Positions 48,956 through 61,827 of a stretch of DNA of 64,000 nucleotides are shown here, in pieces. Within the stretch, counting starts at the first letter, position 1, and every line of letters starts with the position of its first letter. The stretch covers positions 744,001 to 808,000 of the forward strand of contig QJNS01000002.1 of assembly GCA_004154925.1 (NCBI GenBank). Reading direction: 5' to 3'. A program made the position numbers and the translations under genes. This DNA is from Monosporascus cannonballus (taxonomy: Eukaryota; Ascomycota; Sordariomycetes; Xylariales). Under the pieces are notes generated by a model. That model made no database searches and was not told the DNA's origin. It saw only the letters and a program-made list of their open reading frames with translations.

Positions 48956-51900
48956 ATGTCGCTGAATGGGTTGGAGGATGCGAAGGTCCAGGAAGCGCTC
49001 GAGGCCGCGGTGGCTGAGCCCGGAGGATGGTATAAGACCTCCCACCTACCTTTCCCTTATGCCTCGCTGTCTGTCCGGTTATGAGATTTTAGGAAATCCC
49101 TTTCTGGGGGCTACGGCCTATTTCAATGAGACTCTTTTATAGCCTTTCCGGGTTTCCGTTGCTACGTCTTATGTGCTGCTTCAACTTGCTGCCACCGATG
49201 CGCTGCTAACGAAGGTCGTGTCCCCAAACAGGTTTCTACTGAAATATGCCAGTCGTGATGAAGTCGAACTCCTCGGCCGCGGAAACGGTGGCATCGTCGA
49301 GGTCCGCGCTGCCATCGCAGATTACGAAGAGCCGTCCCCATTGTACGGATTTCTTAGCTATAGGCGCAGGAAAGTCATTTTGAAATATATGCCTGAAGAC
49401 TGTTCCAGGCTTGTGAAGGGTGAGCAGCTCTGCCAAAGTTATTCTTGTTTCCACCAACGTCGAGACCGTATTTCGCAGCTTATAGAAGAAGGCCGAAAAC
49501 AAGGGTGGGTGAAGGGAAAACTTGGCTAATCCAGTATGAATTTTGCCCATGGTAGTCAGATCCGCAGTCCATTACAACGCCATATGCGAACGATTCTCAC
49601 CTTACGATACGAGCTTTGAAATTTCCGTAGCCAAGGACCTCAAGGATTCGAAGCTCTCAGCAGCCTGCTCACTTCATGCGGCCTCGGCATCATCTTCGTC
49701 AACCAGTAGTTCACTCCGGCGGCGGAGATTGAATGAGATCGCCGAAGAAGAGGAGGAAGAAAGAGAAAGAAAGAGGCAGTCGATTGTTCAAGAAGAAAGG
49801 CTCAACCCCTTAGCAGCCGGGTCTCAGTCTGACACTCCCATCTCGCCCTCAACCCCCGCACTCGATCCCAACAACATCACCACGCCGCCAGGCACCACCT
49901 TCTCTTCGCTCAAAGAACCCCCGAACTTCAGCGGAGTAGAACGTCCAACTTCAGCAGCGAAGTCGGAATCCGACCCGCCACGCCTGTCGTCACAGACAAC
50001 ACGATCCGAACTCTACAGCTACGCTACGTACACTTACGGTAAGCCGAAGGTGAAGCTAGGTCCCCGGCCCTCACTCGACGCAAACAAGAGGCCCCATACC
50101 GCAAGCAATATTCGTCCGGTCGCAGCTCTGCCAACAGGGTTTAAGGGCTTCTCAAAGGGGTCCAAGAAAGGAAAGCCAGAGGATAGAGTAAGTGAGGCCA
50201 AAGTAGAACAAAGTGAAGAGGAGACAACAGAGGCAGCTCCGCCCACTCTCGAAGTCCCGACAGAAGACGACGACCAGCAGCTGCTACCACCACGACCTGT
50301 TACAAGTTCTGGCGCTTCGATAAAATCCGCGGCCGCGTCAATCGCCACCTCGGTAGCTCATTCGACGAAGGAGAGTAAGATGACGCCCGAAAAGGCGCGA
50401 CTTATGAAGGCAATGAAGATGCGAGAAAAGAAGAAGAAGAAAATGATGGCTTCGGCCCCAGCAGATTGCGCTTCCTCACAGGTCACTCATAATAACGAGA
50501 TCATAGAAGAAGCAGAGGCCACAGGAGAACAGTCGAAGACTTATGACGGCCCGTCCGCTCCCCACTCGGATTCTGGAATTTCTGTCGATCCCCCTACACC
50601 AATTTCGGTCAGGACGGATGCGAGATCGTGCAATACCACGTCGGATTCCCATCCACCTTCGCCCATAGCGGCATCACTATCGGAGATCGGCAATTCGACG
50701 AAAGCATCATCGCTATCCGAATCTACAGACAAGACGGTCCAGGCAAACACGGAATCGGTTGTTGACGACTCTGTTGTAAGGGACGATAATGACAATGGAG
50801 CCGGCGAGTCTTCGGAGATTGTTGAAGGGTCCAATTCGAGCCCCGTGGAGACAGTTGAGGCAGCCCCGGTAAATCCCAAATTACCCCCTGAAGACCCACA
50901 GGCCGAGACACTAGAGAAGGAAGAGAAAGATGTCGCGGGTGAAACAACTATTACCACCTCCATTTCTCAGGAATCTCAGCAGATTCCAGAACCCCACCAC
51001 CAAAACTCTCCTCTCCAAACAACAGAAGCCGTGCCTGAGAGTCCGCGCGATGCTGATGACTCTATCGACGTGACAAGAGAGCCCGCTAAGCTTCGCACAA
51101 CGGGGCTAGAGACAATAGTCGACCAAGACGAATCGCCAAAGTCGGCTCTCGGTGTACCAAGATCCAAGTTCTCTACGAGTGAGGCCAGGTCAACCGCGTC
51201 ACCCTCGTCAACGAGATCCCCAGTCTCGCCGACTGTCGCCCTACGGTCCAAGTTTTCCACCCGAGACGACGAGGACGCGTCTCAAACGCTCCCTTCCATC
51301 TCTATTCCGGCCGACATCTCCATACATCAGGTGAAGGGAGAGGACAGGGGGACAAAAGAGATAGGAAAGGACGATAACAAGGAGGAAGCTTCACAGTTCC
51401 TCCTAGCGCCGCCAAAGTCCGCACGGCGCCAGGCTGGTGTCCGCCCTATCCGTACCGGTATCCCGGCTAAAAAGGGACCTCAGTCTGAAGTCTCGGACCC
51501 CCTCCTTGATGATGCACTAATGGAGGAGCTCCAATCCGCTACCGTTGAAGAGGCGAGGCCGATGGTAGTCTCGAAATCTCCCATAACCCCGGTCTTCCCT
51601 CCATCCGGCCCGCTTAAACCCTCGCAAGAAGACACCACGAGCAAGCCTTCGCATCCTGTCCGGACTGCATCAAATCCTGTTCGGGGCCAATACGTGCCTC
51701 CGGCTGATATCTCTCAAAGTTCGGCCAGGAGCGTCTCCGCTGGGGGTGCCGCATTTCTGCATAACATAAATCGCCAGCCGTCAAACGCTGGGCTGCAGCC
51801 TAAGAAGGTCGGCGTTGGCTCTAGCATCTCACAGCGCATCAAGGCTTTAGAAAAGCTTTCCAGCGGCAAAGCTCCCGAAGATGAACGGCCGAAGACTGCT

Positions 51901-53286
51901 ACGCCCACGGCGTCCTTCTACAATGTTCGGAGGGCAAGCGTGAGGCAACACAGCAGGGCGCCGTCGTTAGCTGGTACGGCAGATTCCTTGAGTCGGGTGG
52001 GTTCTCCCACTCCCGAGCAATCGAGAGAAACTACCCCTGAGGACTTAGACAAGCTCAGGCGCAGGTCGGGTTCCATGGCCAACCGACTTTCCGTGTTCGA
52101 GGGCCAGGTACCGAGCCTCCAGCGAGGCCGTCCGGAGTCTATACAGGTTACCGCCCGGATTCTTCGTGATCATTCCAACGACCCGACAAAGCCCGAGATT
52201 CAGCGAAGCCCTATTGATTTCGGGCCAGTCGAGCTGAAAGAGTCTCCACTAATCATAGATGTACGAAACTCCGAGCCCGAGCCCGAGTCTGCGCCTGTGT
52301 CTGAGCCTGGAGCGCCCAAAGTTGCCGCTCCAGAGCCCCGAAAGGAAACCATTTACGAAAGGCGATTTTCGCGTGACATCAAGCCGATGCCGGAAGACGA
52401 TGAAAAGCAGTCCCGGAGACCGTCGTTGGGTATTGTTAAGGACTTCATCAAAGATCGGCGGACGTCTGTCGTCAGCAAGTCGTCCGACAACCTAATGAAC
52501 ATGGGCTCCCCAGGCAAGACCCAGGGTCGGCCGCCTTCTTCACAGTCCAACTTCGGCAGCCTCGGTCGACGCACGTCCACCTCGAGTCACCACTCACCGA
52601 GCCACGACCGAGACAACAATGGCGTATCGCCTCTGACGTCACCAGCCATAGCAAGCGACGCCTCGGGTGATGACGAGAAGGCGAAAGACAAGAAGTCTGC
52701 TAAGGACCGGGCATCCCAGTTTATGCGTAGACTGTCCAACTCTCTTGCGGTTAACCGTAAGAACGTGACCGCCAATATCACGCCCACCCTCACGGAGGAG
52801 CCGGTAAACCAACCCCGAGGGCAAACTACGGCGACGGCGCCGGCTGTTGCTGCTGCGACTATGACTCCTTCCGAGCCGCAGCCAACCGTCTCGGCATACA
52901 TGGGGGATGTCAACGTCCAGTTCCCTGATAACCTGCTGTGGAAACGCCGCAGCATGTGCCTCGATTCACAAGGCTGGCTGGTTCTGAGCGCCGTCCAAGG
53001 TGCGGCGAGCAGCGGAAGGGACAAGACGGGCGTCAAGCGGTATCACTTGAGCGAATTCAACGCGCCGTACGCTCCCGATGTCGAAGTCGAGGAGCTGCCC
53101 AACAGTGTCAGGCTGGACTTGGTAGCGGGATCGTGCCTGCAGATCGCTTGCGAGAGCCGCCACGGCCAGATGAACGCCCTGCGATGTAAGTGACAAAGCG
53201 AAATATCGTATTGGTTTGCATATGTTCTAACGTGGTACGCAGCTTTGCAAGATGCGCATCGGAGCCACACTTCCATCGGCCAGTGA
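48956..53286 (+). CDS. Large ADF-H domain actin-binding protein with C-terminal PH-like domain
   Basis: Four exons (48956-49029, 49232-49419, 49556-53185, 53243-53286) give about 1311 residues. Residues about 5-130 form an ADF-H (cofilin/coactosin-like) domain spread over three exons, with GGWFLLKYASRDEVELLGRG and CERFSPYDTSFEIS as readable blocks. A run of Arg then Glu (142-161, RRRRLNEIAEEEEEERERKR) follows. About 1000 Ser/Pro/Glu-rich residues are probably disordered, with a Lys cluster (REKKKKKMM). The last ~100 residues (LLWKRRSMCLDSQGWLVLS, KRYHLSEFNAPYAPD, ELPNSVRLDL) look like a PH-type fold. It probably acts at cortical actin, for example in endocytosis or polarity. Start and splice choices are supported by the unbroken ADF-H domain. 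The first intron is long (202 bp). Confidence 0.88.
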
Positions 53287-56261
53287 GCGTGGTCTACCAC
53301 GCTGCGGCTTGCATCCATTCGACTTGTCCTAGACTCAATTTTGTTTGTTTTGTTGTCGCCTACAGATACCCCTTCTTCCCCATTGTATCAACAGCAGCCT
53401 TTTAATTCTGCATTTTTCCCAACTAAAACACGCTCAACGCCATCTCACGATTTTATTCTCCGATTCTAATTCTACGACGCGGACGGCGGCTATCCGAGAC
53501 GTCCTATCTCGTGTCAGTTTCCATACCGCCGACATTACAGAGCAGCAGTGGACGCCGGATCTACTCCACACTCTTCTTCTCATGGGGATCCCGTTTTGTG
53601 TACTTCCTGGACCCAAAATAAACCCTTGCATACAAACGCTTTTTTCTCCTCCGCCCTGGCGCGGAGACCGCCGTCCCGTCCAATGGTAACTTTTTGTTAC
53701 TCCGCGTTAAAACACACCCTCCGTCGAGGATCGTTTCATTTTCAAAACTGTCTTTTTCTTATTATGTCCCCTGTTCCGAAATAGAAGAAGCCGGGAAGCT
53801 GGTGGTTAGGGAAACTAGAGGAGGAGAAAGGTGAAAGAGAAATGGTGAAGAGAGAGAAGTAACCAGAGGCGCTATCAAGCTACCTAATATGTACCCTCTT
53901 GCAATTGCCCACAGACGGGAGGGGGATATGGGGGATGGCGAGAGGGAGAAAAAGGGGGCCATCTGCTGCCGTTGGTGTGTGTATGTATGTAATGTATGCA
54001 TGTACATAGATGTGGTGTGCCTGCCTGGATAGCAAGACTGTGTACTTACTACTACTACCTCCTGCCCGTCTCGTATCGTGCTTGTCGACATGTTTGGGTC
54101 TTCGCCGTGAGAGATGTGGCGGCTGTAGGAATGCTTGCACCTGGGCTGGAGTTTGGTGGTGGGAGGGTGGAAGATACCGTCCGTGGTGGGTGAATTTTGG
54201 ATAGACAGTTGCTACTTAGGTAACGATGTAAAGTAATAGATAATACATGGATACATACTCCATGGCCTTCTGTTTACCTAGGTATGTGAAAGGGGGGCTA
54301 CTGTACTGGATTGGTCGGTTTCATGGCACTTGGCATAGAATTCGGATGGTGCTTATAAGTACGCTACCAATGTAGACTTTAATTGCTTGGGCAACGTAGC
54401 GGTTAGACATTGCTATGTTATGGCTCACTCTAGCCACCACGTTCGTTGAATTATATCTGAACCATACGACTCTTACCTGGTAATACGATACTTAGAGAAT
54501 TTGTAGTCGTGTTCCTCCCTTAATCTTACTAGATTACGCCCACTGACTTTAAGGCAACCTTGAATGCCAGCTTGGGTATTCGTTTTCTGAAGAATTAAGC
54601 CGGTAACTGCTGTACGGACAGCTTTCTTACCGCCTCAGAGGGGTCGAGATAATGGACCTCTTCTCGCCCCAAAACCACATTTCCTTCCCTTTGCGAAGTT
54701 GGGAAAGCATCCATCCATCCGGATGGTCACCTCTAACACTCCCGGCTCCCGCTCCGCCGGCGACTTGATTCTCCGGAGCCTGTGTGTATGTTGAAATAAA
54801 TCGCCCCGGGTATAGTACACTCAGCTTGCAAATGACCATCGAAAAATGAACCAAATCCTGCCAATGAAGTGCAGCGAGACAATGACGAACAATTGGAGGA
54901 CAATTAGCTCATCAGGAGTCGTTAAGAGTCGATTTGAGGCTCCATGACGGTCATTGGAAGTCGATTCAAACACGATTTACTGCCCCGCCACCAGGGAAAA
55001 CGAGTAGTAGTAGTGGATTTGTTAAGCTGAGAGCTTCGCACGAGGGTCCAGGAAGCCACACTCAAGTTACTTTTTGTCCGCCAATTCACCAAAAGAGCCT
55101 CAACTTTACAGGGATCCCCCATGCCCACTTCCCGGCCAAGTGCACGTAAACGTGTCTAGCCCTGCATCTCCTCTCCTATGTAAATATACCAGCAATGCGG
55201 CTTTGCACCCTCTCTTCTCTAGATTGAACAGCTTGTCCTAGGCGGCCAATTCCTTATCTAGCAGTTGCCTTCTAGTGTTAGAGCCTCTGTGCTTACACGT
55301 AATAAGGGAACTTAGGTCGGGCGGACTACATCGCTCCCAAGTTTATTGGATTTCATCATTATTGGTTTAATACGTACCATAGTCATTCACAGCGGCGTCA
55401 ACGAGGCCGCAGAGCCGCTTGATCTGACAGGATACTTGGAGATCCCACACATGATTCGCGGCATCGGGTTGGTTGGTGGAGTGAACGAATGTTGCGGGAG
55501 AAGACGGCGGGGAAGCAAGAACACGAGCTAGCCCCGAATAGATTATGAAGTAGGATGAATTCTATCCACCTAAGATATAGCTGCTGAACCTCCACCAGTT
55601 TAATTCACCCGTAACCTGCCTCGACTTCCCAGACTAGCGGAAAGCCAGGGGAGTATTGTCAGGTACATTACAAGGCATCTCGTCATTATTATGTGTATAA
55701 AGCAAAGCCTCCTCTCATCATATAGCCGACCATTTAAATCTAATCCGGCCAAACACAAACCTGCTGCTTCCTCAAGCCAAATATTGGATTACCGTCGTGT
55801 CAAGACCTATCATCTTATAATCTACTGCTAGCCAAGGGAAAGAGTCCTCTTCCCAACATGGCGCTGACCTTCATCCGCCCAAAGGACCCGGAGAAACGCG
55901 AGGTGGCTATCATAGTGACGGACCACAACGAACGGTAACTCGTGAATTACCCGCGTCAATCGGGTCTCCTCGACGACCCCTGTCTAGGCATATCGTAATC
56001 ATTCCTCAAGATCATGACCCCCCGCACTCAGCCATCTATCTTGAGCGAAATCGAAAGACCGCCGAGTTGCTGGGGGCACTTCATCGGCGGCGGCGGCGAT
56101 GCTAACTTCGTCCCCGTTCCATTGACCCAGTCCCGACTTTGTAGTACGCCCTGAGCCCCATACCGTCACCTCTCCTACACGAACGTGACCGAACTGCCTG
56201 ATCCTGCGCTGCCTGGTAGACGACAGCCTCAGGCGGTCGCGTTCCCACCGAAAGAGCAAGC
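53287..56261. other. Intergenic region, no supportable gene
   Basis: The 3' flank of the actin-binding protein gene has TGTATG-type microsatellite sequence near 53975-54005. A 26-codon frame starting at 55858 (MALTFIRPKDPEKREVAI, ending HNER before a possible GTAACT donor) could be a first exon, perhaps of the protease remnant downstream, but no continuation could be shown. Confidence 0.5.
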
Positions 56262-57184
56262 ATGCGAGGGATGTAGCGGTGACAGCATCTGCCTCGGCCG
56301 GAATCCGAGATATGTTATGCCGGAGGTCGACGTTCAGAAATATGGAGTCTCTAGCTGTATGTCTCTCCCCCTAGGATCGCGCCTTAGCGTTACTAACGTT
56401 CTGAAGGTGTCGTTAAGGTAGAGGCTGAATACAGAGACTCGAAGGGAAAAAGGCATGTCATGGAACGGGCACCGTTATTGATGAGTGGCACGTCTTGGCA
56501 GTTGGCCACGTCCCCTAGAACCGTGAATTCAGGCCTACTGTATCCATAACAACTCGGTTGGGTCGGCCGCGTGGACCCCAAAGGCATGCACGATGGCCGC
56601 GTTAGGGCTGTCCTCGTCCATTACCTATGGGCTAATGCATTTTCGACTCTAGATCCCGCTCTCAACCTTCGCGTCTCGAAGCCTTCCTCCGACTGGATCC
56701 AAGCCATGAGATACTGGACGACACCGACCGACGTGGTCCCTATCAGCGTCGGCATCTGTGGCTTCCCTTGTGACATGCCCAAGGACAAGAACGGCACGCA
56801 TGCCGCCCGTCTTTGTTGCGACGAGAGTCGGGTTATGTATGAGCCTGTGGGGGGCTTGCTCCAGCATGATGGAGACACGGAAGTAGGTAGGTAGGTATAA
56901 CGACAGGTGATGGCAGCGACGGCTCATGTCATTGATGACCTTATTGATCCATCGTAGGCACTTCTGGTGGCCCCATAGTTGTCGATAACAACAGGGCAAT
57001 CTCCATGCACAGGGGCTGGGCCGACTTCGGCAGCAAGGGCATGGCTAACGAGGGCGTATCCATTAATCACCATGGCAATAACGTCGACAAGTTCATCGAG
57101 GCCCTCGCCGTCATGACTAGAGAAACACGTGATGGCATGTTGGAGTGCGACACTTTCGGGTATGAAGATGGCGACTCGGTTTGA
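56262..57184 (+). pseudogene. Broken V8/trypsin-like serine protease gene
   Basis: Three separated pieces read in the order of a V8-like protease. First, NPRYVMPEVDVQKYG is followed by a probable intron (GTATGT donor near 56359, branch site TACTAAC near 56391) and VVKVEAEYRDSKGKR. Next, one base out of frame, GTGTVIDEWHVLAVGHV carries the catalytic His but is soon followed by a stop. Last, DPALNLRVSKPSSDWIQAM holds the likely Asp, and ICGFPCDMPKDKNGTH leads to LLQHDGDTEVG. A 71-bp intron (56887-56957) then gives GTSGGPIVVDNN, the Ser motif. The C-terminal exon ends with a normal stop at 57182-57184. The frameshift near 56462 and a TAG just after the His block show it is non-functional. Confidence 0.65.
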
Positions 57185-57812
57185 AGGAACTCTTATGGCT
57201 TGGGATCGAATGCATGAGGGCGTAGATGCAAGAATATAATCGAAAAGCAGGGTGTGGGTAGCGGCTCCGAGAAATGCGAAAATAACTACAGAAAAGCCCG
57301 AGGGGGTTAGTGCAATTGACCCGTGCATAACGGCACCGAGGCCTGCCGTTTGTCACTCTCATATACAGGCATGCTTATACCTGGTTACATGTAACTGCAG
57401 CCAGGTAACGTTGTTGCCTCAGGCATACGGACTTAAAGCCCATAGTTCTCTCTCAAACAAGCCCGATTGACTTTGACAGTACTGAGGGCGTCGGAGTTGC
57501 TAAGTCCAGCTTCATTCCTCAAGGCCCCATTGGGCAAACCCCCCGTGGACTGCTTATCCGGTATTAAACCACGAAAGTTGTGAGAACCGCCAGAAGCAAG
57601 TCAGTCTGCCTTAGCCTCTGCAATATCGTCTCAGCCACTTAAGGCAGACACACTGGCACTGCCACGAACCCCGCGTAACCGAGTCCTCCAAGAGAGGCAC
57701 GTCAACTTTCCAAGAACATAGGTAATAGCATCCATCCCAGCGTCATTCCGCGGTCAGGATATGCGCTATCTCGCGATTGTCCGTCGATACGGCACTGAAT
57801 CTTTGCTCGACA

Positions 57813-60800
57813 ATGCGTCTGCTCATGCACCGAAGTAATGGCGACCTGAGCCTGACCAAGGACCTCATAAAGGACATCCCCCCTTATGGGATCTTGTCGC
57901 ATACTTGGGGGGATGACGATCAAGAGGTCACCTTCAAAGATGTCGAGGACGGTACCGGAAAAGACAAGGCTGGGTATCGAAAGATTCAATTCTGCGGAGA
58001 GCAAGCCGCTTCGGATGGCCTTCAATACTTCTGGGTGGACACTTGTTGTATTGACAAGGCAAACAACACCGAGCTCAGCGAAGCGATCAATTCTATGTTT
58101 AAGTGGTATCAGAACGCGGCACGATGCTACGCATATCTATCGGATGTTTCAAAAGGTCATTGTGCTCATGACGGTGACTTGCTCCGGTCGGCCTGGATGC
58201 TAGATTTTCGAAAAAGCAGATGGTTCATCCGTGGCTGGACACTTCAAGAACTCATTGCGCCATCATCGGTAGAATTCTTCTCGGCAGAAGGGCAGCGACT
58301 CGGAGACAAGAACTCCCTCGAGCAACTGCTTCATGAAATCACGAGGATCGCTATCAGTGCCCTTCGAGGACGCGCCTTATCGGAATTTACCGTTGATGAA
58401 CGGATGTCATGGTCACAAGGGCGTGAGACAAAACGTGAAGAGGACAGGGCTTACTCCTTACTGGGCATGTTCAACGTCCATTTGCCGCCTATCTATGGCG
58501 AGGGAGTAGACAACGCTTTCACACGACTCCGGGAGGAGATCTCTAAGCGCTCAACTATCGGTGAACGTCTTATCGATGAGAAAGCTGAGATGCGCAAAGA
58601 GCTGCTAGAGCTGCTGTACTTCGACGAGATCGATGCACGGTTCTTGACATTGAAGGCGGCCCACAGCAAGACGTGCCGGTGGTTCCTCGAGAAGGAACAG
58701 TATAAAGCCTAGACGACCGCCGAGAAGTTCGGTGACCATCACGGATTTATTTGGATCAAGGGGAAACCTGGAGCTGGAAAATCGACCTTGATGAAGTTCC
58801 TCGATTCCGAGGCGAAGAAGGCGGCCAAGTCGAATCCAAAGGTGCTTGTGGTATCATTCTTCTTCAACGCGCGGGGTGAGCAGCTCGAAAAGTCGACGAC
58901 TGGCCTTTACCGATCTCTGCTGTGGCAGCTCTTCGAGAAAGCCGAGGATCTCCAGGGAGTTCTCGACGATTTTGACTCTAACGCTCGCCGCATCATTCAG
59001 AGGGACGGCTGGCAACTGGAGATCCTCAAGGAGAGACCCTGGCCAAAGCTGTAGAGGGCCTCGGATGCCGCACATTGCAGTTCTTCATTGACGCACTTGA
59101 TGAGTGTCACGATGACGATGTGGCAGACATGATCTCGTTTTTCGAAGACATTGGGGAGCGCGCCGTCGAGGCCGACGTCCGTTTACGCATCTGCTTCTCA
59201 AGCCGCCATTATCCGACAATCATCATTCCATGGGGCACAGAGATCGTCCTCGAGGATGAGCATGAGCATGACGCCGACATCACCTGATACATTAAGTCCA
59301 AATTAAAACTGGCCAATGCACGACAGGCGGACAATCTGAGATCTCAGATACGAGAAAAGTCTGCAGGGGTCTTTCTCTGGGTTGCTCTTGTCATCCCAAT
59401 GCTCAATATAGCAAGCGCCAAAGGTCGGGTCGACGAATTGCAGAAATGCCTAAACGGAATTCCTCCCGGACTGGATAACCTGTTTGAAATGATCCTGACG
59501 AGAGATCATGAGGAGATGCAGGCGTTTCGGCTCTACGTCCAATGGATTCTCTTCGCCAAGCGACCCTTGAAGCTGGTTGAGTACTTTTTCGCCATCCGCA
59601 GCCCCAGTTCCCAAGAGGCAAGCAGGTCCCGGGCCACCGGCGATGTCTCTACTGAAGATATGTGTCGATTCGTACACAGCTCCTCTAAGGGCCTAGCTGA
59701 GGTGACCAAGACCAGAAACAAAGACAAAATGCCAGCCATCCAGTTCATCCACGAATCGGTCCGGGACTTCTTTCTTATTAGGCACGGAGACCGGAGACTC
59801 TGGCCAAATATCGATGGCCGGTTCGTTGCCTACAGTCATGAAGTCCTAAGGGACAGATGCTTGACTGAAATCTATGGCAGCACTGGAAGCAGCACGCTCG
59901 CAAATCTCCTGCAGTCCGCCAATCCGCCACGGCCGATGATCTCGTCACAGATGAAGCTTGACATTATAAAGCATGATCCACCCAACGAATTCCTTCCAAA
60001 AGCTTCTTCTCCAGAGGCGTCTAGTCTGCGTCGATCGGTTTTCGATGAGCTCCCGTTTCTTGAGTACGCAGTTCATCATGTGCTCTATCACGCAGACGCT
60101 GCTGAGGATGCGATTCAGCAAGAGAACTTCATCAAGGATTTCCCCATTAAATATTGGATATACCTCGACAACCTGTTCGAGAGGCGTCAAATACGGCACC
60201 ATACACCGAGTGCAAGCCTCTTGTATATCCTTGCAGAGAGGAACTTACCGAGGCTCATAAAATGCGAGCCACGACGACTGCCAAATATGGATATCATAGG
60301 AGAGCGTTATCACTATCCAATGCTCGCAGCCTGCGCTAACGGCAATCAAGACGCAATTGTAGCACTTCTGATGCAAGAAACGAAGCCGCAAAACGACCAG
60401 AACCTAGCTTCGCAAGTTAGCCATTTGCGTTGATTCAAGCCTCAACGAAGTCAACCGCCAGTATTGTATGCCGCCGAGAATGGTTATGAGGGTGTCGTCA
60501 AGCTGCTGCTCGAGACGGGCAAGGTCGATGCCAACTCGAAAGATAGGTTCAATCGGACACCGCTATCGTATGCTGCCGCAAATGGCCATGGAATGAATGA
60601 TCGTCAAACTGTTGCTCGAGACCGGCAATGTTGATGCCGATTTAAGAGATAGCCATGGTCAAACACCGCTGTTATATGCTACCGCAGGTGGGCATGAAGG
60701 TATCGTCGAGCTGCTGCTCGAGACGGGCAAAGTCAATGCCGATTCGAAAGATAAGGGCGGCCAGATACCGTTATCGTATGCGGCTGAGAATGGTCATAAG

Positions 60801-61026
60801 GGTATTTTCAAGCTGCTGTTTGGAACGGGCAAAGTCGATGTCGACTCGAAAGATATGTTCGATCGGACACCGCTATCGTATGCTGCCCAAAAAAGGCCAT
60901 AAATGTATCATCAAGCTGTTACTCGAAACGGGCAAAGTTGATGCCAACTCGAAAGATAAGTATGGTCAGACACCGCGATCGTATGCCTTTTTTTGCGGCC
61001 ATGGAGAGATTGTTAAGGTGCTGTAA
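57813..61026 (+). pseudogene. Broken HET-NACHT-ankyrin NLR gene
   Basis: From the Met at 57813 (MRLLMHRSNGDLS) a HET domain covers residues ~23-165, with GILSHTWG, FWVDTCCIDK and GWTLQELIAP. A NACHT NTPase follows, with Walker A GKPGAGKST (58761-58787) and Walker B FFIDALDEC (about 59080-59106). A helical stretch leads to five ankyrin repeats (about 60460-61023). Lesions are TAG at 58710-58712, a GA duplication at 59031-59034, TGA at 59285-59287, TGA at 60431-60433, an AATG duplication at 60592-60599 and an extra A in 60889-60894. The +2, +4 and +1 shifts exactly explain each frame change. Intact relatives trigger heterokaryon-incompatibility-type cell death on recognition. All stops are reachable by single C-to-T or G-to-A changes. 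The copy is probably dead, unless some indels are assembly errors. Confidence 0.9.
60460..61023 (+). repeat. Near-identical tandem ankyrin repeats of the NLR
   Basis: About five units of 34 residues (102 bp) share the core ETGKVDANSKD, then TPLSYAAENGH and a VKLLL-type helix. Units are far more alike than ankyrin repeats usually are. Differences concentrate in a few positions, for example after SKD (RFNR, KGGQ, MFDR, KYGQ). Confidence 0.85.
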
Positions 61027-61827
61027 ATTCAATTCAAGGTACTATCGTCTTAACTCGATTACTATGTGTTGGGACATAATCTAGCAGATGCCATCTAATC
61101 CATATAAGCAAAATATGAAGGCCGAAGCCATGATAGATGATCCCACAGCAAGGACAGGGCAGCTTCCGTCATGCCATTTATTAGCCGGACGGCCTACTCC
61201 CGAAGAGCAATCGACCACGCTTGGGACGTATACATGATTGTTATTTTTCACGCGGTTAATGATGCCAGCACTAATCAAGAATCAGTCGCTGGGAACAATG
61301 CTGGCGGTCAAATCAACGTCCCTCTACGTCCAACCCCTTGCCAGAGAGATGGAGAGATGAGAAGGACGGGAAAGATGATATTATCGAAATTTATTTGACC
61401 GATGTATAGGGTCTGGATGGAAACTGTAATAAGGAAACCGTAGGGCACGAACGTTTGCTTATTCCATTGTCGTAGACAATCCGCGTTTGTGCTCTTGGGT
61501 GTATTAATTCGTATCACCCTAACTTCCGAAGCCATACCGCCTCCTACACTTATAAGTCGCTCGCCGAGTCTCCATATTCCAGTTGAGATGTCCCACGTCC
61601 GAATCTGGCTGCAGCTCTGTCCTAGACTCTATAGGCGGTAACAAGTTAACACGCGCCGCTTCTGCGCGTAGGCAATAGCGTTAACTTCATCTGCCTCGCC
61701 GAGTGGTAAAGTGTCCTTATGTCGAGGCAAGCGGACTCTGGGCGATAGTAAGACTAACGTCTTCATGAACCATCCCGAAAATCATCCAATGCCAGCTAGC
61801 TAAAGAAGCTTAATATTCGTCTAACGC
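61027..61827. other. Intergenic region, no supportable gene
   Basis: This lies between two converging NLR-type remnants. No open frame with recognisable features was seen. Confidence 0.5.

Noticed and set aside
50541..50963. 140-codon minus-strand frame inside the ADF-H gene
   Set aside because: It is a mirror of the low-complexity Ser/Glu-rich coding region.
56924..57328. 134-codon minus-strand frame near the protease
   Set aside because: It is antisense to the GTSGGP-containing exon, which has the better protein match.
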